Made by a program: the position numbers and the translations under genes. The notes beneath the pieces are model-generated. The model ran no database searches and was not told the DNA's origin. It saw only the letters and a list, made by a program, of their open reading frames with translations. This document shows positions 1-6,105 of a stretch of DNA of 31,548 nucleotides, piece after piece. Position 1 is the stretch's first letter, and each line of letters opens with the position of its first letter. The stretch comes from a bacterium (GTDB lineage Archaea > Nanoarchaeota > Nanoarchaeia > Woesearchaeales > UBA10216), in contig JAAGZO010001275.1 in assembly GCA_024206195.1 (NCBI GenBank), forward strand, positions 1 through 31,548. Direction: 5' to 3'.

Positions 1-1
1 C

Positions 2-82
2 AAAGATTTTGGAATTAAAATAGGCAGCAAGTTGAAACGGGTTAGATACTCATATGATGTTTTGGATTTAATGAGAGGATAA
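2..82 (+). CDS. 3' end of an unidentified gene, cut by the window start
   Basis: An open frame enters from the left edge in frame 2 and ends at TAA 80-82, giving 26 residues (ends SYDVLDLMRG). The next gene starts four bases later and its Shine-Dalgarno region lies in this gene's last codons, so the two are probably co-transcribed. The tail (GSKLKRVRYSYDVLDLM) vaguely recalls the end of small helix-turn-helix (HTH_17/excisionase-like) proteins, in which a basic stretch is followed by a short final helix. That is only a resemblance. Too little is visible to assign a function. Confidence 0.45.
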   Translation, partial: KDFGIKIGSKLKRVRYSYDVLDLMRG

Positions 83-140
83 CGTTATGAATCAATATTT
101 TATCGATTATGTAATTTACACAGATGACGGATGTAATAAT
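76..140 (+). repeat. Direct repeat, copy 1 (RBS plus start of small gene)
   Basis: The 65 bases here recur at 295-359 with four mismatches by eye. The first 25 bases, covering the RBS, the ATG and the first codons, are identical. The repeat therefore duplicates the translation start region and N-terminus of the 87-287 gene. Confidence 0.85.
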
Positions 141-287
141 ATCATTGTACGGGGAAATTGTTTTGCGAAAAATAACAGTGACGACATAGACGTAATTGTT
201 TTACTAGTACATGAAGATCTTATGAAAATGAACAATGTTAAAAAGCACCAGATCATATTTAAGCAGTTCAATAAGGTTTTGCCTTGA
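87..287 (+). CDS. Small hypothetical protein (66 aa)
   Basis: The ATG is preceded by GAGAGGAT, a reasonable Shine-Dalgarno sequence. The product begins MNQYFIDYVIYTDDG and has no motif I recognise. It is mixed polar/hydrophobic with no signal peptide or clear membrane segment. The same start region and N-terminus are repeated directly downstream in a broken copy (306-418), which shows local tandem duplication of this gene. It sits in a run of small genes just upstream of the packaging genes, a place where phages often carry small host-takeover or regulatory proteins. That role is only contextual and no function is claimed. Confidence 0.5.
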   Translation: MNQYFIDYVIYTDDGCNNIIVRGNCFAKNNSDDIDVIVLLVHEDLMKMNNVKKHQIIFKQFNKVLP

Positions 288-294
288 CACTGAT

Positions 295-359
295 AGGATA
301 ACGTTATGAATCAATATTTCATAGATTATGTAATATACACAGATGACGGATATAATAAT
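295..359 (+). repeat. Direct repeat, copy 2
   Basis: Second copy of the 76-140 segment. It is identical over its first 25 bases and differs at four positions over the rest. It carries the RBS and first 18 codons into the broken duplicate gene at 306-418. Confidence 0.85.
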
Positions 360-418
360 GTAAAAATTATCCAGGCCATTTTGGCATAGATAACAGCAAG
401 CTTGACATAAGTTCTTAA
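306..418 (+). pseudogene. Frameshifted, truncated duplicate of the 87-287 gene
   Basis: From ATG 306 the frame encodes MNQYFIDYVIYTDDGYNN, nearly identical to the start of the 87-287 product. It then goes out of register and stops at TAG 387-389 after 27 codons. Shifting frame near position 361 restores similarity: HFGIDNSKLDI aligns with CFAKNNSDDIDV of the intact copy, ending at TAA 416-418. Even with the frame restored the copy is shorter than the intact gene. This fits a tandem duplicate that acquired a frameshift and then decayed. The 27-residue peptide could still be translated, because the RBS region is preserved. Confidence 0.6.
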
Positions 419-430
419 TTTTGATAGTTA
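402..430 (+). promoter_or_regulatory. Possible sigma70-type promoter
   Basis: TTGACA at 402-407 is followed after 17 bases by TAGTTA (425-430), in a very AT-rich stretch just before the 469-783 gene. The -35 is perfect and the -10 is weak. This is a tentative call. No terminator lies just upstream, so read-through from the previous genes is equally possible. Confidence 0.25.
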
Positions 431-468
431 ATATATTGTAATATAACTTTTGTTGCAAAAGGAATGAA

Positions 469-783
469 ATGAGGGTTACAATAGGAGTCCATCCAGAATC
501 GAACATAGCAAAAACACTCGTAGAAAACCTGCCTGATGCTGATTTCAATTTTGATATTGATAATTACGGAGTTGTCAGTGTCCACAAATTGCAAGAAGAA
601 AACGCAAAACTAACACACGAAGACGACACAATACACAATCTGAAAGACGAAGTATCAAGGCTCAAAGACGAGCTGCGAATTAAAAATGACATGAATGATA
701 ATCAGTCAGGGATTATCAGAGATCTCAAGAAAAAGCTGGCGGCTGCAAACATACATGTTTGTCCTATGCTGGCGGCAACATAA
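469..783 (+). CDS. Small hypothetical protein with C-terminal coiled coil (104 aa)
   Basis: The ATG follows AAAAGGAATGAA, a good Shine-Dalgarno sequence. Residues 1-40 (starting MRVTIGVHPESNIAKTL) align with the product of the 902-1090 gene through the pattern VxIGV..SN..AK.L......F.FD..NYG, so these are paralogues. Residues from about 41 to 95 are charged and heptad-like (HNLKDEVSRLKDELRIKN), indicating a coiled coil and possible oligomerisation. I do not recognise the family. The gene lies in a left-end cluster of small genes and fragments. The shared N-terminal module with different tails suggests diversification after duplication. Confidence 0.6.
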   Translation: MRVTIGVHPESNIAKTLVENLPDADFNFDIDNYGVVSVHKLQEENAKLTHEDDTIHNLKDEVSRLKDELRIKNDMNDNQSGIIRDLKKKLAAANIHVCPMLAAT

Positions 784-786
784 TAT

Positions 787-861
787 ATGTGTTTGGTAGA
801 GGGTATCATAGGAGTAATAGAAAACCATATGATAGAAAGCACCGAAATATCACATCCGTAA
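787..861 (+). pseudogene. Remnant of the 3' end of a paralogue of the 902-1090 gene
   Basis: A 24-codon frame from ATG 787 to TAA 859-861 contains GIIGVIENHMIESTEISHP. This lines up with the final residues of the 902-1090 product (GIIGINSVDDWYDTKISDS). The DNA after both stops is also shared: 17 identical bases at 857-873 and 1086-1102. It reads as the surviving 3' end of another tandem copy. No convincing RBS precedes ATG 787, so I treat it as a remnant rather than a gene. Confidence 0.5.
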
Positions 862-873
862 TGATTTCAGTGT
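857..873 (+). repeat. 17-bp exact direct repeat, copy 1
   Basis: CGTAATGATTTCAGTGT occurs here and again at 1086-1102, each time spanning a TAA stop codon. The flanking bases upstream are also similar. It marks the 3' boundary of a duplicated unit. Confidence 0.8.
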
Positions 874-901
874 GTCAGCACCCAAACGGAAGAGTACAGA
901 A

Positions 902-1090
902 ATGAAAAAACCAGATAGCCTTTCAATAAATGATCAAGTTGTAGTAGGGGTAGGTTCTAACACGGAATTAGCCAAGGACCTAAAGAAAAGATATTCAGAC
1001 ACAAATTTTTTATTTGATGATGTTAATTATGGAATCATAGGAATAAATAGTGTTGATGATTGGTATGATACCAAAATATCGGATTCGTAA
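902..1090 (+). CDS. Small hypothetical protein (62 aa), paralogue of the 469-783 product
   Basis: ATG 902 is chosen because GGAAGAG (888-894) lies seven bases upstream. A GTG at 872 is in frame but lacks a Shine-Dalgarno and overlaps the duplicated 17-bp repeat. The product is acidic and lacks the coiled coil of its paralogue. It shares the core V-x-GV-x-SN-x-x-x-AK-x-L ... F-x-FD-x-x-NYG with the N-terminus of the 469-783 product, with one gap. The C-terminus (DWYDTKISDS) is echoed in the remnant at 787-861. The family is unknown to me. Confidence 0.55.
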   Translation: MKKPDSLSINDQVVVGVGSNTELAKDLKKRYSDTNFLFDDVNYGIIGINSVDDWYDTKISDS

Positions 1091-1102
1091 TGATTTCAGT
1101 GT
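1086..1102 (+). repeat. 17-bp exact direct repeat, copy 2
   Basis: Second copy of CGTAATGATTTCAGTGT, spanning the stop codon of the 902-1090 gene. See 857-873. Confidence 0.8.
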
Positions 1103-1153
1103 ATTACTCGGTGCAAGATTGGTATTAAAAGTTTATTTAGAGGGTAATATAGT

Positions 1154-1186
1154 ATGAATTTGTTTAATGTCGCCGTTCTCTGTTAA
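1154..1186 (+). other. 10-codon ORF overlapping the next gene's start
   Basis: ATG 1154 has AGAGGG upstream at a usable distance and encodes only ten residues before TAA 1184-1186. The ATG of the next gene (1167) lies inside it in another frame and lacks its own Shine-Dalgarno. This could be a leader peptide giving translational coupling. It could also show that a single-base indel split one original start region (MNLFN plus the downstream frame). Confidence 0.3.
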
Positions 1187-1367
1187 TGAAAAAGATATGT
1201 CACTTACAGAGGCTTTAAATATCTACTATTACAGACCATTATTGAATGCTGTTGTTAAGTCCCACGTAGATTTTTACAAAGCAGTTTTATATAATTGTGA
1301 TTTTGATGCAGTGAAAGATAATATAAAAGATAACAAGCGGCTAAAGAAAGAACTTAGATCAAGATGA
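1167..1367 (+). CDS. Small hypothetical protein (66 aa)
   Basis: The frame runs from ATG 1167 to TGA 1365-1367. Its product contains SLTEALNIYYYRPLLNAVV and a strongly basic end (DNKRLKKELRSR). No domain is recognised. The start is uncertain: ATG 1167 has no RBS, ATG 1197 is also in frame, and a short ORF with a good RBS overlaps the start in another frame (1154-1186). It lies just before terS and is probably in the same transcript. Confidence 0.45.
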   Translation: MSPFSVNEKDMSLTEALNIYYYRPLLNAVVKSHVDFYKAVLYNCDFDAVKDNIKDNKRLKKELRSR

Positions 1368-1414
1368 TAAGGTTTGGGATATGTGTATTTGACAAGGTTA
1401 GAAAAAGAGGCCGG

Positions 1415-1420
1415 AAAGGG
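1415..1420 (+). promoter_or_regulatory. Ribosome binding site fixing the terS start
   Basis: AAAGGG lies seven bases before ATG 1428. The same frame is open further upstream, to a TTG at 1374, but that codon has no Shine-Dalgarno and the family homology begins at ATG 1428. Confidence 0.6.
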
Positions 1421-1427
1421 CATTGAA

Positions 1428-1961
1428 ATGGCTAAATTGACAGACAAACAGCAAAAATTCATCAATGAGTATCTTGTTGATCTTAATGCCACCCAGGCTG
1501 CAATCAGGGCGGGATATTCTAAAAAAACTGCTCAAAGGATGGGATCAGAAAACCTCTCAAAACAGGTGATACAAAAAGTGTTGCAAAAACAGAGGGTTAT
1601 ACTTGCTAAGAAGAACGACATAACTGTTGAAAGAGTTTTGCAGGAAGAAAAATGTCTGGCTTTCATTGATCCAATTACTGTGTTCGAACTGAAGGAAGGG
1701 ACCGATAAATCGCCTGCCGATTTGCCTGAAAATATACGGAGGGCAATTGCAGGGATTGACAAGACTATATCTGGGAAAGACGGAAAGACAACATACAAAT
1801 ACAAGTTCTGGGACAAAGGCAAATCCCTGGAAAGAATATCAAAGCATCTTGGATTGTACGAAAAAGATAACAATCAGCAAGGCAATGTTGTTAATATATT
1901 TCCAGATTGCAAAGTTGATAAAGGGAAAGGGTTGAAGAATATAGACAAGAAGGGGCAATAA
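1428..1961 (+). CDS. terS: Terminase small subunit (Terminase_2 type)
   Basis: This is the DNA-recognition subunit of the packaging motor, 177 residues. Residues 1-50 carry the family hallmark LTDKQQKFINEYLVD followed by NATQAAIRAGYSKKTA and a helix with NLSKQVIQKVL. This is the N-terminal helix-turn-helix of Terminase_2 (P27/XtmA-like) proteins that binds the packaging-initiation site. The middle segment (PADLPENIRRAIAGI ... KYKFWDKGKSLERISKHLGLYE) is also typical of this family, and the lysine-rich tail probably interacts with DNA or TerL. Length is normal for the family. It is immediately upstream of terL, separated by 8 bases, and the pair is clearly co-translated. Confidence 0.92.
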   Translation: MAKLTDKQQKFINEYLVDLNATQAAIRAGYSKKTAQRMGSENLSKQVIQKVLQKQRVILAKKNDITVERVLQEEKCLAFIDPITVFELKEGTDKSPADLPENIRRAIAGIDKTISGKDGKTTYKYKFWDKGKSLERISKHLGLYEKDNNQQGNVVNIFPDCKVDKGKGLKNIDKKGQ

Positions 1962-1969
1962 TAGGAAGA

Positions 1970-4900
1970 ATGGAACAAGCCACAAGAGAAGAAAACATCA
2001 AATACAACACTCTGCCAACTGGCTTGAGGTTCCATAACTCTAATGCCAGGATTAGGGCCATGATAGGGCCGGTCGGTTGTTATTCTGGAGATACTGAGTA
2101 TTATACACCCACAGGATGGAGACGATTTGATAAACATATATCAGGTGGGCTGATCGCACAGGTTGATATTAACACATTAGAAATGTCTTTTGTGTCGCCT
2201 CTAAATTATGTCAAAAAACCCTGTGATGAGTTTATTCATTTTTATAACGCCCATTCCGTGAGCATGGTTCTAAGCGATGAACACAAGATGCCGCTATATG
2301 ATTACCGTGGAAATCTCATGATTAAATCTGCGGCAGAAGTAGAATCTGCTCCAAGCAGGCATGCTGTACCAATTAATTTCAAAGTCAACGGGCCAGGATG
2401 CGATTTGTCAGACGCTGATATCAGAGTAATGGTTATGTTTTGCGCCGATGGTAGCATTAATTATAACGCAAAAAAACAAAGGGTAGTTGTTAGGAAGGCA
2501 AGAAAACACCAAAGGATTAAAAAACTATTAAAAGAAGCGGATATTGATTATACAATACACCCGGCTAAAAACAGGCCCACCGAAATAGGTTATTACTTTA
2601 GACCTCCGCTTAGGTCAAAGCATTTTACGAGTTGGGCATGGAATATGAATTCGAGGCAGCTTGAAATAGTTGTTGATGAAATGAGCCATTGGGATGGGTT
2701 GTATGAAGGCCCCGATTGTAGATTCTCAACCACTCACAAAGATGAAGCTGATTTTATGCAGTATGCCGTTCATGCTACAGGAGGAAGGGCCACAATATCA
2801 ACAGAAAAATACAAGAAAGAAAATTGGTCTGATTGTTATATTGTTCATATTGCCAAAAAAGGATCTTTGAAATCATCCGTTATGATCAGGAAAGATTCTT
2901 GCGAGATAGAGCGTATTGAATCTGAAGATGGTTTCAAATATTGTTTCTCTGTTCCTTCTGGGTTTTTATTAGTTAGGCATAATGGAAGAATCTTTATATC
3001 TGGTAACTCTGGCAAGACTACAGCAGCAGCGTGGGACATGTGCTATTTCCTCCCATGGTTCTGTTTTAACGAGTTTAAGCTACGGCACACACGGTGGGTA
3101 GTGGTGAGAAACTGCTTTGATAGTCAAACAGAAATACTAACTGAAAAAAGAGGGTGGCAGTTTTTTAAAAATCTCAATTCAAGCGACAAGGTGTCTACCA
3201 GAAGCAAGGACGGTTCTCTCATTTTTGAAAAGCCGTCATATTATTACCAAGCTCCCTATTCCGGAAAGATGATCGGTATAAAATCTCAAAACTCTGATTT
3301 TTTAGTTACTCCTGATCACAACTTATTTGTTTCTAAAAGGGTTACAAGAAAGAAGATTTGGGCAGAGCCAAAACATGTTAAGGCATCAGATATTTATGGA
3401 AGAGGCGAATTAAACAAACTGATAACCACGGCCAGTGAATGGAAAGGGAATGTATCTAACATTGAAAAGGATTATCGCAGTAAAGAGTTTTTTGAGTTTC
3501 TTGGCTTTTGGTTTGCTGATGGTTATGCTGGTAAATATAGGAGAAAAGATACAATTGGCTATCATTATAGGCTGGTTGTCACTCAAAACGATAGTAACGG
3601 TTATGTCGAAAACCTTCTTGATAAAAACGGATTTTCATACGGCAAAATAGCTAAAAAGAATTCTGTTTGTTTTAATTATTCTATCAGCACCGAATCTGCT
3701 CGTATTAAATCTTTAATCTCTGTATTAAGCAATTACGGAAAATCGACAACGAAATGGCTGCCACCATGGGTAAAGAATGCCCCAAGAGACCTTTTGTTAT
3801 CGTTTCTTGATGGTTATTTCAAGGGTGATGGAAGTAGAAAAACAGACACAAAAAGTTGTGATCATCTTTATACTGCATCAAAACAATTAGCCGATGATCT
3901 TCAGGAGGTTGTTTTTAAATCAGGCAGGTATGCCGTTATAAATCACAATAAAACAGAAACAACCCATGGGCATATGTATGTTTTGACCTTAATGACACCA
4001 AAGAGGGAAAGACCGCTAATATTAAAGAGCCATTGGTATGAGCAACAATATGAAGGGCAAGTTTATTGCGTAGAGGTTTCAACCCATGTTGTATATGTGA
4101 GAAGAAATGGCAAATGTTCTTGGTCTGGGCAAACATACAAGGAACTTATAGACACTACGCAAACAACTATCCGCGACGATTGGTTCCCATTCGGGGAGTA
4201 TTATGGTAAGAGAGAAATGTATACCCTTAAATATCCAAACGGGCCAGAACTTGATATCCTGTTTAGGGCTTGTGACCAGAAAAAGCATGTGAGGCAGTTT
4301 AAGTCGCTGGAGATTACAGGTTATTGGATTGATGAGTCTATAGAAGTCTCATCAGAAGTCAAGATGATGCTCAGAAATAGAATAGGCAGATATCCAAGGA
4401 TGAGATGTCTAAAATGTGAAACACACATGGAAGCAATGTCTCACCAAGATCAAGATGATGTAGGTTTTTACAAGTGTCCACAATGTCAATATGAGATGTA
4501 TCCAAAAAATCCAATTAAATTTGGAATCGAAACAACAAATCCACCCGATGTTGAACATTCTACATATTCTGAATTTGATTGGGGGGAACACCCTCCTGAT
4601 GGACCGGTTCCAGACAAGAAGCCAAAGGCCGGATATGAAGGTTTTTGGCAGCCTCCGTATGAAAATGAAAAGAATCTTCCACTGAGTTATTATAAGGATC
4701 TTCTCGAAGATTACAGTGATCAACAAGATTGGGCTGAAATGTACGTTAATGGTAAGCCTGGAATGATCGTAAAAGGTAAGCTGGTTTATAATAATTTCAA
4801 AAGAAACTACCATGTTGCCAAAGAGCCTATATTATGGAACGGGGGACCTCTTTTCCGAGGTTGGGATGATTCTGGAAATGTTCCTGCCTGTTTGGTTGTT

Positions 4901-5422
4901 TCTGTTCCGAGTCCGGGAAGAATACATATTTTATGCGAATTTTGTCAAGACAAGATGAATATTGTACAGTTCTCACGGCATGTTGTTAGTCAATGTAATT
5001 TGTTATTTCCTAATGCAGAATGGACTGACTGGGATGATCCTGCAGGATGGAATAAGTTTTCAAAAAAAGAGGGTGGCTTCACAAGTAATGCTCAATTGAT
5101 TCAAGAAGAAACAGGCGTTACAATGGTGGCAAGTGAACAGAATTTAAGCGCAAGACTTAACGCCGTTGATGACCAGCTTGCATTGATTGATGGTATTCTT
5201 GTTGATCCTGAATGCGTCCGGCTTATAAACGGATTTATGGGTGGCTATCATTACCCAGAGATAGGATTGACCGGTGAATTTTCTGAACAAATTTCTAAAA
5301 ATAGATTTTCTCACATTCAAGACGCATGCCAATACGTTATGGTTAAGCTCGTAAAGCATACCAAAAAGAAACATAGGCAGCGTGTAAGAAATAAACGCAA
5401 CAGAGGAGCACGAGTGATATAG
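1970..5422 (+). CDS. terL: Terminase large subunit precursor with two inteins
   Basis: This is the packaging ATPase and nuclease, 1150 residues as translated. Two in-frame inteins occupy residues 37-346 and 382-721. Removing them gives a 500-residue TerL of normal size. The rejoined exteins rebuild the Walker A loop GPVGSGKTT and then WVVVRNTYKELIDTT, a classic TerL segment. Downstream are Walker B (GYWIDES, D788/E789), the motif III region (GIETTNPPD, 852-860) and RNase H-like nuclease acidic residues: D966/D967 in FRGWDDSG, D1020-D1023 in TDWDDP, and D1118 in HIQDAC. An unusual C-x2-C...C-x2-C cluster (813, 816, 836, 839) lies between the ATPase and nuclease parts. ATG 1970 has AGGAAG just upstream. 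Confidence 0.95.
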   Translation: MEQATREENIKYNTLPTGLRFHNSNARIRAMIGPVGCYSGDTEYYTPTGWRRFDKHISGGLIAQVDINTLEMSFVSPLNYVKKPCDEFIHFYNAHSVSMVLSDEHKMPLYDYRGNLMIKSAAEVESAPSRHAVPINFKVNGPGCDLSDADIRVMVMFCADGSINYNAKKQRVVVRKARKHQRIKKLLKEADIDYTIHPAKNRPTEIGYYFRPPLRSKHFTSWAWNMNSRQLEIVVDEMSHWDGLYEGPDCRFSTTHKDEADFMQYAVHATGGRATISTEKYKKENWSDCYIVHIAKKGSLKSSVMIRKDSCEIERIESEDGFKYCFSVPSGFLLVRHNGRIFISGNSGKTTAAAWDMCYFLPWFCFNEFKLRHTRWVVVRNCFDSQTEILTEKRGWQFFKNLNSSDKVSTRSKDGSLIFEKPSYYYQAPYSGKMIGIKSQNSDFLVTPDHNLFVSKRVTRKKIWAEPKHVKASDIYGRGELNKLITTASEWKGNVSNIEKDYRSKEFFEFLGFWFADGYAGKYRRKDTIGYHYRLVVTQNDSNGYVENLLDKNGFSYGKIAKKNSVCFNYSISTESARIKSLISVLSNYGKSTTKWLPPWVKNAPRDLLLSFLDGYFKGDGSRKTDTKSCDHLYTASKQLADDLQEVVFKSGRYAVINHNKTETTHGHMYVLTLMTPKRERPLILKSHWYEQQYEGQVYCVEVSTHVVYVRRNGKCSWSGQTYKELIDTTQTTIRDDWFPFGEYYGKREMYTLKYPNGPELDILFRACDQKKHVRQFKSLEITGYWIDESIEVSSEVKMMLRNRIGRYPRMRCLKCETHMEAMSHQDQDDVGFYKCPQCQYEMYPKNPIKFGIETTNPPDVEHSTYSEFDWGEHPPDGPVPDKKPKAGYEGFWQPPYENEKNLPLSYYKDLLEDYSDQQDWAEMYVNGKPGMIVKGKLVYNNFKRNYHVAKEPILWNGGPLFRGWDDSGNVPACLVVSVPSPGRIHILCEFCQDKMNIVQFSRHVVSQCNLLFPNAEWTDWDDPAGWNKFSKKEGGFTSNAQLIQEETGVTMVASEQNLSARLNAVDDQLALIDGILVDPECVRLINGFMGGYHYPEIGLTGEFSEQISKNRFSHIQDACQYVMVKLVKHTKKKHRQRVRNKRNRGARVI
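2078..3007 (+). mobile_element. Intein 1 in the TerL Walker A loop
   Basis: This 310-residue intein (TerL 37-346) starts with Cys (CYSGDTEYYTPTGW, splicing block A) and ends ISGN, followed by Ser347 as the +1 nucleophile. Block B is recognisable as VLSDEHKM and block F as CFSVPSGFLLVRHNGR. The usual penultimate His before the terminal Asn is Gly here. The middle has a LAGLIDADG-type homing endonuclease: motif 1 around VMVMFCADGS (153-162, acidic D160) and a diverged motif 2 around HWDGLYEG (240-247), followed by DEADFMQYAVHATGG. It sits between the second Gly and the Ser of GPVG|SGKTT, so the P-loop cannot form until splicing. Confidence 0.9.
3113..4132 (+). mobile_element. Intein 2 in TerL, downstream of Walker A
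   Basis: This 340-residue intein (TerL 382-721) starts CFDSQTEILTEKRGW (block A), has FLVTPDHNLF (block B, with the T-x-x-H signature), and ends VYCVEVSTHVVYVRRNGK...SWSGQ before Thr722. Both dodecapeptides of a LAGLIDADG endonuclease are clear: FLGFWFADGYA (510-520, D517) and LLSFLDGYFKGDGS (609-622, D620). A helix resembling SKQLADDLQEVV follows the second motif. The C-terminal residue is Gln rather than the usual Asn, and Thr is the +1 residue. The insertion point is WVVVRN|TYKELIDTT, a conserved stretch about 35 extein residues after intein 1. Confidence 0.9.
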
Positions 5423-5423
5423 C

Positions 5424-5888
5424 ATGAAAAAACGTGTAATCATTGAATTCCAGTTTGACTATGATGACAGAGAAAATCTAACTGATAACATTATAGATCT
5501 GCAAATACAATATCTATATGCAGTCTCAAACGAATATGACCGGGCAAAAGAGCAGCGGACCAGATCATTTCTTGATACAAATGAGCATGATATCAATATC
5601 CCATTTCCGTCAGAATCAAACCCACGGAAAAGAGCCAGAGTTATAAGCTGGGTGTCGATGGATTCAGAGGTTTCTGATTTCGGATGTGAAGAGAATTATG
5701 CGAATGAGATTGTAGCAAGAACAGAAATTGCAAAAAAGACTAAACAACAGCAGCATATTGTTGATCTTGAGGATGTCATGGAAGCAGCACATTTATCAGA
5801 AAATAACGAAAAGTGTTGCAAGTCAGGCATTTATGTGTTTAACTCAAAAAAGCATGAAATAGAGGGAGATTGTTTGCATGGACACTAA
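5424..5888 (+). CDS. Hypothetical protein (154 aa) after terL
   Basis: ATG 5424 lies one base after the terL stop, so translation is probably coupled; GAGGAGC is present but rather far upstream. The product is charged, with an N-terminal segment starting KKRVIIEFQFDYDDRENL, and contains a Cys pair (ENNEKCCKSGIYVFNS). It has no signal peptide or membrane segment. I do not recognise the family. Its position between terL and portal is often filled by small packaging- or head-associated proteins, but nothing in the sequence supports a specific role. Confidence 0.65.
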   Translation: MKKRVIIEFQFDYDDRENLTDNIIDLQIQYLYAVSNEYDRAKEQRTRSFLDTNEHDINIPFPSESNPRKRARVISWVSMDSEVSDFGCEENYANEIVARTEIAKKTKQQQHIVDLEDVMEAAHLSENNEKCCKSGIYVFNSKKHEIEGDCLHGH

Positions 5889-5973
5889 TATAAAACAGCT
5901 TGTTTCTATTTTCATACGGGTATCAACCATGTTGACAAAATTGTTGAAGGACTGGGAGAAAGAACACAAATAA
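5878..5973 (+). CDS. Very small protein (31 aa) with amphipathic helix
   Basis: ATG 5878 follows AGGGAG (5863-5868) at nine bases, an excellent RBS, and overlaps the previous gene by 11 bases. The product contains IKQLVSIFIRVSTMLTKLLK and then a charged end (DWEKEHK), forming a single amphipathic or weakly hydrophobic helix. It could be a small membrane-associated or scaffold-binding peptide. It is followed by a terminator, so it closes this transcription unit. The strong RBS and the overlap are the main reasons to call it a gene. Confidence 0.5.
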   Translation: MDTNIKQLVSIFIRVSTMLTKLLKDWEKEHK

Positions 5974-6028
5974 TATCCTTCTCTTAACCCGATTTATCCG
6001 CTTTTGAGAAGAAGTCAGTCACGCTAAT

Positions 6029-6077
6029 AAGCCTCACTGAATGAGATTTTGCATATCTTGTTTAGTGGGGCTTTTTT
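6029..6077 (+). terminator. Rho-independent terminator
   Basis: AAGCCTCACT (6029-6038) pairs with AGTGGGGCTT (6064-6073) with one G-U pair, and T's run from 6072 to 6077. It ends the terS-terL unit before the gene at 6106. The loop is rather long (25 bases), so efficiency may be partial. Confidence 0.75.
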
Positions 6078-6105
6078 ATTTTACGGAACGACAGAAAGGG
6101 AACGT

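Noticed and set aside
284..311. TTGACA at 284-289 with TATGAA downstream as a promoter
   Set aside because: Spacer is only 15 bases and the -10 would overlap the start codon of the duplicate gene; the matching segment near the first copy lacks the TTGACA.
2078..4132. Group I introns or insertion sequences as an explanation for the TerL interruptions
   Set aside because: Both inserts are in frame without stops, begin with Cys, have intein splicing blocks and end at +1 Ser/Thr, and the flanking extein codons rejoin without gap.
4409..4813. A 134-codon minus-strand frame
   Set aside because: Overlaps the TerL zinc-cluster and nuclease-proximal region, which has clear conserved motifs on the plus strand.
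5978..6011. 6-bp inverted repeat CTTCTC/GAGAAG just before the terminator at 6029
   Set aside because: Short stem with a 22-base loop and no T-run; not better than expected by chance in AT-rich DNA.
6049..6105. TTG 6049 as start of the gene before the portal
   Set aside because: It lies inside the terminator hairpin, while ATG 6106 has a proper RBS.
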